Of a stretch of DNA of 41,927 nucleotides, positions 10,068 through 19,735 are shown one piece after another. The DNA lies in assembly GCA_026988025.1 (NCBI GenBank), contig JALSMB010000056.1, positions 1 to 41,927 on the forward strand. Reading direction: 5' to 3'. Source of the stretch: Candidatus Altimarinota bacterium (GTDB lineage Bacteria > Patescibacteriota > Gracilibacteria > BD1-5 > UBA6164). Position numbers and translations under genes: made by a program. Position 1 is the first letter of the stretch, and the number at the start of each line of letters is the position of its first letter. The notes beneath the pieces were generated by a model, which was given only the letters and a program-made list of their open reading frames with translations, ran no database searches and had not been told where the DNA came from.

Positions 10068-11003
10068 ATGCAAGAAAAAATAGAAAAATCCAATGAGGAC
10101 CTCATACTAAGTTTTAGTCCAAGAAACCTATTATCAAAAAGTGTAGATATAACTAAAAAATATATAGAAAATATAATTTTTTATAAAAGAATTTTAGAAA
10201 ATAAAAATCAATTAGAAATCAAAAAATGATCACATATTCCAGAAAATGTTATAAAACATATTATAGAATATAATTATGATGTATTAAATCCTAATCTAAC
10301 TTATTGTATAGATGATAGAACTGAAGAAAAACAAAAAAAATGAGTTTCAATACCATGATGAACAGATTGATTATTAGCTGCATGATTTCACTATATAACA
10401 GAATTATGATTAGATAAAGATATAAGCTGTAAACAAATATATTCTAGTCTATTAGATACGATATGATGAACAGATAATTATTATACACATAGTGATACAC
10501 ATAATATAAAAAATAAATGAGGAATATGATGCTGACATTGTAATGTAGCATTTAATAATTGATGACATATACTTGATTTAGCAGATAAATATAAACAATT
10601 TATGCTAGATTTAAGAAATCAGAATAAAAAAAATACAAATCTAGATATATTAAAATGAGAACATTCTCCAGAATGAGTTATATTGATAGATAACGAATAT
10701 TCTCCAGAGAAATTATCAATAATTCAAAAAGGAACAAATTCACAATTTTTTGTTTATAATAGAAATGCTGAAAAGAATATATTAAAAAGATTTATAAAAA
10801 ATCTTAATAATAATGAAAATATAAATATTGCACTAGATGAAAAAGAATTAGACTTGATTGCATTTAAAGCTTATTTATCTACATTAGAACATTTATGAGC
10901 ATGAAATCTACCTCATTATACAATAAAATATAATGAAAAAACATGACATTACAGAATAAAAACAATTTGAGATGTAAATACTTTTATTAAAAATCATAAA
11001 TAA
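10068..11003 (+). CDS. Beta-carbonic-anhydrase/DabA-like putative zinc protein
   Basis: A cytosolic protein of about 311 residues without signal peptide or membrane helix. It contains TYCIDDRTEE near residues 78-87, i.e. the C-x-D-x-R signature of beta-carbonic anhydrases, then YYTHSDTHN and GGIGCGHC near 138-158. A Cys/Asp-Arg/His/Cys zinc site can be drawn, with H141 and C155 14 residues apart. That is closer to the DabA (DUF2309) spacing than to the H-x2-C of classical beta-CA. It is far shorter than DabA (over 800 residues). It is the first gene of a plus-strand run; the next gene starts 28 bases on and encodes a complex I-like subunit. Function inferred: CO2/bicarbonate chemistry coupled to that complex. 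A different zinc hydrolase is possible. Confidence 0.55.
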
Positions 11004-11030
11004 AATACTATTAATTTATAATAACTAAAT

Positions 11031-11510
11031 ATGTCATTTATAAATATCACTAAAGAAGTAATACAAAAGTTTAAAAATAAAAAAGTAAAACCAGAAATAA
11101 TAGATTTAAAAAATAAAGCTCCAAAAGAACTTAGAAAATCATTAAAATTAAGATGTATAGATGTATGAGATGATGAAGGAATAATGGCTGAGCTTTATAG
11201 TCTAGAATGACCTAATTTTAGTTTAGAATCATATAATATTAGTTTTACAGCATCACCTAAACATGCTGATTGAATTTTTGTTGTTTGAGCTGTTACTAAA
11301 AATATGAAAAAAGCATTAATAGATGCTTATAAAGCAGTTTCTGAACCAAAAGTTATTATAGTTTGTTGAGATAAAGCAATAAATTGAGATAAAAGATTCA
11401 AAGAAACTATTTGATGAATAAAAGATATTCTTGGAAAAATTGATTTAGAAATACCTTGAAATCCTTCTTCAAAAGACATTTTTAATTATTTAGTAAATTT
11501 TGTAAAATAA
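11031..11510 (+). CDS. NuoB/HycG-like small subunit lacking all 4Fe-4S ligands
   Basis: A 159-residue homologue of the small subunit of complex I and group 4 hydrogenases. The fold is recognisable from ASPKHADGIFVVGAVTKNM (family: SPRHAD-hydrophobic-G-x-V-T) and from EPKVIIVCGDKAINGD and EIPGNPSS (family: YGAC-x-x-SGG and PGCPP). The four cysteines that bind the proximal cluster are gone: the C-G-x-C-x-G-C region reads DVGDDEGIM (44-52), the third ligand is Asp/Lys at 114-115 and the fourth is N144. C42 and C112 are not at ligand positions. It ends two bases before the next gene. Likely a structural, non-redox subunit at the membrane interface. Confidence 0.8.
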
Positions 11511-11511
11511 T

Positions 11512-13479
11512 ATGTTAACAATTATATTATCATTATTTTGAATTTTATTTTTAGCTTCGTTATTTTTAAAAATAAATTCTCTAAGAAAAATAAAAATATT
11601 AAACCATATATTGGCTCTAATATTTATTTTAGTATTTTATATTTCAATTAAAAATATTTTTAGTTGAAATACTATAGATTTATTAAAAGTTTTCCATGTA
11701 TGAAAACTTGAAAATTATTTTTTATTAATGTATTCAATACTTTGAATTGCTATAAGTTTTTATAGTGATTTTTATTTTGGTGAATATTTTAAACATTGAA
11801 AAAAACTAAATTCATACTATTTTAATACTCTATTATTCATTACTTCAATGTTTTGAGTAATATTATCCTCTGAAGCAATAACATTTTTAATTTTTTGGGA
11901 AATAATGAGTCTTTCGAGTTATCTTTTAGTAGTTCATGAGCAAACAAAGAAATGAATATTAAAGGATTGAGCATGGTATTTAATTATTACTCATATATGA
12001 ATGTTTTTCATATTATTGTCATTCATTCCATTTATTATAACAACTCATTCTACGATATTTTCATCATGGAATTGAGCAAATCTAACTACTACATTAGCTA
12101 GTTTATCCTTTTTCTCAGCTTTAATTTGATTTTGATCAAAAGCTTGATTATTTCCTATTCATATATGGCTACCAAAAGCTCATCCAATAGCTCCTACAAA
12201 TATATCAGCACTAATGTCATGATTTATGGTTAAATTACCTGTATTTATGATATTGAAATTTTTATTATTATTTTTTGCTATGAAAGTACAATTTTCATGG
12301 TTTATAGTAACTATATTAATAGCTAGTGTATCTGCATTTATTTGAATATTTTATGCATTAATTCAAACTAATATTAAAAAAATGTTAGCATATTCAACAA
12401 TTGAAAATATTTGAATAATATTTTTATGAATATCTATAATGATTTTATGAATGTATACACATAAAGAAATAATTATAATTATATGATTATTTGCAACCCT
12501 TTATCATAGTATTAATCATACTATATTTAAATGACTAATGTTTTTATTAGCATGATGAATTATAGAAAGGACTTGAACATATAATTATACACAATTATGA
12601 TGACTTATAAAAAAAACCCCTTTTCTAGCAATATCATTTTTAATTTGAATAATTGCTATAGCATGAATTTTTCCGTTAAACTGATTTAATTCAGAACTTC
12701 TAATTTATGTTGGTTTAATGAAATCAATATTCATATCTTCAAATTTTGTATCTAAAATAATATTAATTATATCAATAATTACTCTCTCAGCAACTGCAAT
12801 ACTTGCACTAATAACATTTACAAAAACTTTTTGAACAATATTCTTGTGAAATAAAAGAAATACAGAATTAAAATATATTAAAATAAAATCTATTTGAGAA
12901 AAAATATCATATTCAGTATTAATATTATCAATATTTATATTAACTATTATCCCTTGATTTATATATTTTATAACAAGTAATATATTAAATATTAAATATA
13001 CATGAACTATATTTAGCTTTTGAAATTTAAATTTAAATTATATACCTGCTGAATTTATAGGAATAATACTTATTTTTATCTTTATATCTTATATAATATA
13101 TAAAATATTTGTAAAAAATGAAAGAAAATCTAATGTTTGGAATTGTTGATATAACTATATAGAACCAGCAACTCAGTACACATCACAATCGTTCAATCAG
13201 CCAATTAAAAGAATCTTCACAAATATCTATTGAATCAAAAAAGATAATAAGCAAATAAAAATTGATAATGCTAATAATAAATTCAAAAAAAATCTTGAAT
13301 ACATAAATTATGATACAGTAGCAAATTATTATACAGAATTTGTTTATACTAAACTATTAAATATTATCCAAAAAATTGCAAAAATAGTAAAATCGCTACA
13401 AAATTGAGAAATTCAATCGTATATATTTTATATGTTTCTAGCAATACTATTATTAGTATTATATGTACTATTTATTTAA
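11512..13479 (+). CDS. NuoL/HyfB-like proton-channel subunit
   Basis: A 655-residue antiporter-like membrane subunit. The family signatures are FWEIMSLSSYLLV with the channel glutamate at E130, GSKAGLFPIHIWLPKAHP with the channel lysine at K210, then APTNISALMSG and IKKMLAYSTIENIG. The C-terminal region has CGYNYIEPATQYTSQSF, which is typical of HyfB/HycC rather than NuoL. The ion-translocation residues are thus kept. It starts one base after the small-subunit stop. In hydrogenases such as Hyf and in complex I this subunit pumps H+ or Na+. The C-terminus carries a final helix after a charged linker. Confidence 0.9.
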
Positions 13480-13496
13480 TTATTAATCATAAAAAA

Positions 13497-14405
13497 ATGT
13501 TATACTATATAATATTTTATATAATCATAATACTATTAATTCCTATTTTTGATGTAATATTAAAAAATATTAAAAATATACTAAACTGAAGAAAATGCTT
13601 AGCAATTTTTCAAACATATTATGATTTAATAAAACTATTTAAAAAAGAAAACTTTAAATCTGAATTTTCAAGTTTCATAAGTTTTTTAGCACCAATTATG
13701 ATATTAGCTATATCACTTACATTTTTATTTTTTATTCCAATAATTAATAATAGTATAAATGTAAATATAATAGTATTATTTCATATATTATGATTATCTG
13801 CAGTTTTTCTAATAATTTATGCACTTGATAATGCCACTTATTTTTGATGACTATGAGCAGCAAGAGAAGCATTTGTATTAGCAATTGTAGAACCAGTTAC
13901 TATATTATTTATATTATGATTTGTAATATTATCATGATGAAATTTTGATTTATCATCAATTCAAGAAGTAATAAAGCCAAACAATGATATAGTTTTTTAT
14001 TTTTTCTTATCAATATTAGCACTAAATTTATTTTTTATAATGCTTGCTGAAAATAAAAGATTTCCTTTTGATAATCCTTCAACTCATTTAGAACTTACGA
14101 TGATTCATGAAGCAATGCTACTTGAAACTAATTGATCTAAATTAGCAATAATGGAAATATCGTCAAAAATAAATCTAATAGCATTTGTTAACTTATTTAT
14201 ATTTTTGATATGGTCAAATTCATATTGATTAGATAGTAATATTGTAATATTCTTATTATATATATTAAAAGTAATAATTTTGTTATTTATAATTTGAATT
14301 TTTGAAGTATTTATAACAAAAATGAGATTATTTAAATATCAAAATGTATTTGGTTTTTTATTAATTCTTGAATTAATAACTATATCTTTTTATCTATTAA
14401 AATAA
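13497..14405 (+). CDS. NuoH/HyfC-like membrane subunit
   Basis: A 302-residue membrane protein that connects the soluble arm to the channel subunits in complex I-like enzymes. Signatures: NGRKCLAIFQTYYDLIKLF near residues 30-48 (family: RxGPxxLQxYYDLxKLL), GLGAAREAFVLAIVEPV with conserved Arg/Glu, and FPFDNPSTHLELTMIHEAMLLE, which is the HyfC/HycD form of the quinone-site loop. The frame opens upstream at about 13404, but the ATG at 13497 fits the first helix and avoids a long overlap with the preceding gene. Glycines are TGA throughout. Confidence 0.88.
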
Positions 14406-14411
14406 ATTAAA

Positions 14412-15044
14412 ATGTTAGAAGTTTTATTCTTACTATTAATATTAACTATTATATTACTTTGAATTACATGAAATTATAAAAATTTCATAAAAATTTATAC
14501 TATGCAAGTTATATTTATTATAGCTATATTTTATATAACCTATAGCCATCAATTTTTTAGTGATATATTTATATGAATTTCATTTATATTTGCAATACTT
14601 ATAAGATTAATTTTAATTCCTTGATTTCTATATTATTTTGTAAAAACATCAAAATTACCTGTAGTTGAAAGAGAATTTAAATTCTGAACTTTTACGAATT
14701 TAATAATATATTTTTTATCACTGTTATTAATAGTTTATATTTCACTTAGAGTATTTTGAGAATATAATTATATTTTTATAGGAGCATTATTCATGGTTGT
14801 TTCATGATTTTTAAATTTCGCAAATCATAAAAAATTAATTTGAGATATATTAAGTTTCTTGGAATTAGAAAATTGAGTATTTTTAATATCTCTATTAGTA
14901 TTAGAAAAGGTAAGTTTTTATATAGAATTATGAATAATAATAGATATATTAATGAGTATTTCTATACTTTTGATTTCAACAATAAAAATTAGGAATGTTT
15001 ATTGAAGTATAAATATTGATAAATTATCTAGTTTAAAAGACTAA
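14412..15044 (+). CDS. HyfE-like (NuoK-related) membrane subunit
   Basis: A 210-residue protein with six or seven membrane helices. The C-terminal ELENGVFLISLLVLEKVSFYIELG matches the E-N-G-[IV] helix and following acidic helix of HyfE/HycC-associated NuoK-like subunits; these glutamates lie on the ion path. It begins 6 bases after the NuoH-like gene. No soluble domain. HyfE-type proteins occur only in hydrogenase-type or related complexes, not in respiratory complex I, which supports an energy-converting-hydrogenase ancestry. Confidence 0.75.
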
Positions 15045-15085
15045 ATTAATTATAAAATATAATTTTAACTATTAAATATATACAA

Positions 15086-16507
15086 ATGTTTTCAATAATA
15101 TTATTAACTCCAATCTTATTAAGTTTATTTTCATTAATAACTAATAAAAAAAGAAGTTATTTTGTATTAAAATTCTCAAGTTTTCTATATTTATTATTAT
15201 CTATATTAATAATATATTTATATTATATTTGATATAATAATACTTTTTGAATATTTTTTACGAATTTTAATTTAAATCTAAATACTTATTTAAACGTTAA
15301 TGTAATATTTATATTACTTATAAGTGTACTAGCTTTTTTAATATGATGGTACTCTATATATTATTTCAAAAAAGAACTAGATCATAAGGTGATATGATAT
15401 ACTAGACTTAAACAATATAACATATTTATAAATTTATTTATATTTGCAATGTTATTTGTTGCTTCAACAAATAACATATTAGTTATGTGGATTGCAATTG
15501 AGGCAACGACTATATTTACAACATTTTTAATAAGTTTTTATTGAACAAATACTTCTTGGGAGGCTGCTTGGAAATATATAATATTATGTTCTGTAGGCCT
15601 TACTGTAGGATTATTCTGAATAATTTTACTAATTATAGCTGGTCTTACTAGTTTAGATATAACTAATATAAATTTTGAAAATATAAATATACTACTAACT
15701 AAATTAGCATTTATATTCTCTATAATATGATTTTGAACGAAAGTATGATTATTTCCAATGAATAGTTGGCTACCCGATGCACATGGTAAAGCATCTACTC
15801 CAGTATCAGCTTTTATGTCATCAATACTTTTACCACTTGCATTATATATAATATTCAAAATAAAAGTTATAGTTGATTTAATGCTAGGATCAAATCTATT
15901 TACAAATGATATTTTATTAACATTTTGAATTGTTACTCTATTATATTCATGATTTATATTAATACAGCAAAAACATTTCAAAAGAACTTTAGCATATTCT
16001 AGTACAGAAAATATGTGAATATTAGTAATGTCCTTATGAATATGAAGTCCTTTAGCATTAAAATTATGATTATTACATTTAATTGCTCATAGTTTTTTAA
16101 AAACATCAAGTTTTATGTCAGTTTGAAATGTATTATTAGAACAAAAAACATGACAATTTCATAAAATATCAGACTTATTAAAAAATCAAAGAATTACATC
16201 AATAATAATGATTATTTCTATACTAATGCTAGTATGAGTACCAATTTCTCCATTATTCATCTCAGAAATATGATTAATTTTTACATTATTTATAAAAAAT
16301 ATTTATCTATCTTTTATAGTTATATTTTCATTTATTTTAATATTTTCTTGAATACTTATTAATTTTTCTAAATTATTTGAAAAAAAAGAAAATACAGATA
16401 CAAAGTTTATTGATGAAAAATACAAATTAAATTCTATATTTACTCCCATATTATTAACACTTGTTATAGGTATTAGTAGTATTGCTAGTTTATTATTTAT
16501 ATTATAA
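15086..16507 (+). CDS. HyfF-like (NuoN/M-type) antiporter-like subunit
   Basis: A 473-residue second antiporter-like subunit. Signatures: VMWIAIEATTIFTTFLISFY with the channel glutamate, EAAWKYIILCSVG, GTKVGLFPMNSWLPDAHGKA with the channel lysine, STPVSAFMSSILLPLALY, KRTLAYSSTENMG and HLIAHSFLKTSSFM. These match HyfF more than NuoN. The channel residues are intact. It starts 41 bases after the HyfE-like gene and ends 13 bases before the large-subunit gene. Confidence 0.88.
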
Positions 16508-16520
16508 TAATTAATCCATA

Positions 16521-17999
16521 ATGCTAGAAATTAGAAATTTAAAATCTCTTGAAACTCTAAAAAAAGCTACTGAACTTTTAAAAAATGATTGATATTATTT
16601 TTTATGAGAATTTTTAAGAGAAATAGATGAAAATAATGATGAATTAATGGTTTTATTAATGTTAGATAATAAAAATCTCTTAATTACATGTATTCATTCT
16701 AATAAAGATAAATTACCTAAAATATCTGATATTTATTATGCTGCAAATATATTTGAAAATGAAATATATGATTATTTTGGTAAACCTACAATTAATTCAA
16801 AAAATCATATATTAAGATTACACAATCATCCAAAAAATTATTTCCCTAAAAGAAAAATAGGTAAACCAATAATTAAAAATAAAGATGAATATATTTTTAC
16901 TAATGTAAAATCAAAATGAAGTGTAAAAGTTCAAGTTTGACCTATCCACGCATGAATAATACCACCTGCACACTTTAGATTTACATGTGATTGAGAAGAT
17001 ACAATTAATCTTGATATTCAAAATTGATGGATTCATAGATGAGTAGAAGACTATTTTGAGAATGAAAAATCTTTAGAAAATTTATTAAAAGCATCAGAAG
17101 AAATAGCTTGAGACTCAAAAATAGCTCATAGCTTATCATTTATAAAAATAATAGAAAAATCATCAAATATAAAAATATCTGAAACTACTAAATTAAACAG
17201 AATAATATTACTAGAATTAGAGAGAATATATAATCATTTATGGACGATATGAGCTATTTTAAATGATATATGACAATGATATATACTAAATTGATTTTTA
17301 GAAATAAGAGAAGAGTTTTTAAAATTAAATGACAGAATATTTGAAGATAGATTATTATGATGAGTATTAAATTTTTGAAAAAATAATATCTATTTAGATG
17401 AAAAAAAATCTAAAAAAATATTAAAAACAATTACAAAAATAAATGATAGATATGAAAATCTACTAAAAATATCAATAAGCTCAACTTGAATTTATGATAG
17501 ATTATATACTACCTGAATTGTAAAAAAAGATACTGCCCTACAAAATTCAGCATTATGAATATGAGCTAGAGCATCTTGAATTAAAACAGACTCAAGAATA
17601 GATGATGAATATTATGAAAATATAAAATTAAATATAATTTTATGAGAAAACTGAGATTGTTTTGATAGATTTAATATTAGATCAGAAGAAATAAAACAAA
17701 GTTTTAAAATTATAAAAAAAGTATTAAAAAGATTAGAAATAATTTGATTTAAAGAAGATAATAATGATAAAAAAATAAATCTAACAAATTGATATTATAT
17801 TTGAAAAACTGAATGACATAGATGAGAAAGTTTACATTTATCATATATAGAAAATTGAGAAATTAAATATTACAAAATAAAAGATCCTAGTTTCGTTAAT
17901 TGGACCTTATTAGAATATGCTGTACTAAATAATATTATAGCTGACTTCCCTGTATGCAACAAAAGTTTTGATTTAAGTTATAGCTGATTTGATTTATAA
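16521..17999 (+). CDS. NuoCD/HycE-like large subunit without NiFe ligands
   Basis: A 492-residue fusion of a NuoC-like N-terminal domain (about 1-120, including IFENEIYDYFG) and a NuoD/hydrogenase large-subunit domain. The latter starts VGPIHAGIIPPAHFRFTCDG, then NGWIHRGVEDYFE and LNRIILLELERIYNHLW, which is group 4-type spacing. The first NiFe motif, R-x-C-G-x-C in hydrogenases, reads EIAGDS (A196-G197-D198-S199). The C-terminal D-P-C-x-x-C reads FDLSYSG. All four NiFe cysteines are therefore absent, as in NuoD and in 'Ehr' hydrogenase-related complexes. It is the last gene of the run and is followed by a strong terminator. Confidence 0.85.
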
Positions 18000-18031
18000 A
18001 AAGACTAAAATTAATTAATTTTAGTCTTTTT
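17999..18031 (+). terminator. Bidirectional intrinsic terminator
   Basis: A perfect palindrome, AAAAGACTAAAATTAA and its complement, flanked by T-runs on both strands. It serves the large-subunit gene on the plus strand and the glycosyltransferase gene on the minus strand, whose stop is at 18030. Confidence 0.75.
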
Positions 18032-19100
18032 ATTTTCAAAAACTGTTATAAATAATATCACAACTATTTATTTTCTTTATTTTTTTAAAATTGTTTAATA
18101 ATTTATTCCAATCTATATATTTAACTAATAAATATGATTTAAATCAATCAGGTTCATAAAATCAGACTTCTCACTTATTTATAAGTTTTATATTTCCCTC
18201 TTCTTGTCATGGTATAAAAGTAGGAACAATTACTGGAGTATCAGTTGCTATACATTCTGACATAGTAGCTCATCAAGCTTTTCATATAAAAATTCCTATA
18301 TTTTTATAATTATCTAATAATTTTAAAAAATCAATAAATTCTATATTATTATATAGAAATATATTTTGTAATTTTTTATATAATAAATCATTTCTTCATT
18401 TTATAATTTTAATATTATAACTAGTTTCGACTAATAATTTTAATACATTAATTATATATTTTTCATCAAGTCATGTTAATAATATATAAATATTTTTATT
18501 ATTAATTTTCTTTTTAACTATAAAATATTTTTTATCTATTGGAAAAAAAGAAACAATAACATTATCTTTTTTGTGTTCAAACTTATTAATAAATTTTTCT
18601 TTAGAATATTCGTCTATCACAAAATATTTATCAATATAATCTCATTCTAAATACCAAATAGAATGTATTTTAATAGAATCTGTTATAATGATTCATGATT
18701 TATAATTTTTTCAATTTTTATCAATATTATTTTTTATAAAAATACCCCAAAATGGAAAAATAGATAATACTATATTAGGATTATATTCATTAATTAATTT
18801 ATTAAACTTCTTTTGATATATAGGATAACTTGTAGAAAAAATAATCTCTTTTATCTTTTTATTATCAAGTATATTAAATGTTTTTTCCCAAATTTTAGGA
18901 TATTTACTACAAAAATCTTGATAAAATGATTGAGTAGTTTTTCATGTAAAATTATCAATAAAATCAACTAAATCAATTATTTTAGTTTCATATCACCTAT
19001 CTTTGTAATATTTTTCTAAAGTATTGGCTGCAACATTATGTCAAGCTCAATATGAGGCAGTTAATAATAATATTTTTTTATTTATATTTTTTTCAGTCAT
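18030..19100 (-). CDS. MurG/UgtP-type glycosyltransferase, probably glycolipid synthesis
   Basis: A 356-residue GT-B glycosyltransferase of the MGDG-synthase / processive diacylglycerol glucosyltransferase type. The N-terminus has ILLLTASYGAGHNVAA, the G-x-G-H lipid-acceptor loop. The C-terminal half has GKAGGATMSECIATDTPVIV and FIPGQEEGN, the nucleotide-sugar site. It is third in an operon with two DedA-family genes; its ATG lies inside the end of the preceding gene. The context suggests attachment of sugar to a membrane lipid, probably diacylglycerol; the sugar cannot be told. Confidence 0.82.
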
Positions 19101-19734
19101 TATTTTTATTTTTTTTATATTTTTTTAAAATACTTAATATTAAAATTATCATAATAATTATAAGTATAACAATTTTGATTGAATTTCATAGTATACTTAA
19201 AATTAAATCAAAATTCTTTCAAAAAAAATATCAAACAAATATAAATAATCAAATTCAACCTACTACTCATAAAATATCAAATTTAATGAATTGTTTATAT
19301 TTTAATTTAAAAGTTCAAGCTATAAATGGTGTTATCCGTGCTAATGGTCAACTAAATCTAGCAATTAAGACTCAATATCATCATTTTTCATTAAAGAATT
19401 TTTCTAATTTATTGACATTTTTTTCATTTAAATATTTTCAAAAAAATCTATGTTTTTTAAAATAAGATAAAATTTTATCTCAATAATTAAATCATAAAAA
19501 ATAACTTAAATTATCTCATAATAATCATCAAAATAACAATACTGGAATAACAATAAAAATATTAAGAATACCATATCAAGCTAATATTGATCATGATAAA
19601 AAAAATATTTCTCAATATAAAAATAAACTAAATGGGAAAAAAGCTTCTCAAATAGATCATAAAAATAATATTAAATATGCAATATTTTTATGATTTTCAA
19701 TAAATATAATCAGATTATTTAATAAATCATGCAT
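19078..19734 (-). CDS. DedA-family membrane protein
   Basis: A 218-residue DedA/SNARE-associated family protein. It has the N-terminal GSIGEAFFPFSLFLYGE motif, GGLLGDNLSYFLGFNYG, and the signature RFSGPLARITPFIAGTFKL near residues 128-146, then hydrophobic helices. Members act as lipid scramblases or flippases, for example for undecaprenyl-phosphate or phosphatidylethanolamine. It starts one base after the DedA-PAP2-LssY stop and overlaps the glycosyltransferase start by 23 bases, so the three are coupled. Confidence 0.88.
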
Positions 19735-19735
19735 A

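Noticed and set aside
13404..13499. Early TTG start for the NuoH-like gene
   Set aside because: It would overlap the HyfB-like gene by 76 bases; ATG 13497 fits the first membrane helix.
15538..15981. Minus-strand 147-residue ORF
   Set aside because: Antisense to conserved HyfF-like motifs.
10068..17999. Working group 4 NiFe hydrogenase or respiratory complex I
   Set aside because: NiFe and proximal Fe-S ligands are absent and no NuoI/HyfH-, NuoE- or NuoF-like gene is present.
19052..19465. Plus-strand 137-residue ORF
   Set aside because: It is the antisense shadow of the DedA gene, has low-complexity composition and no domain.
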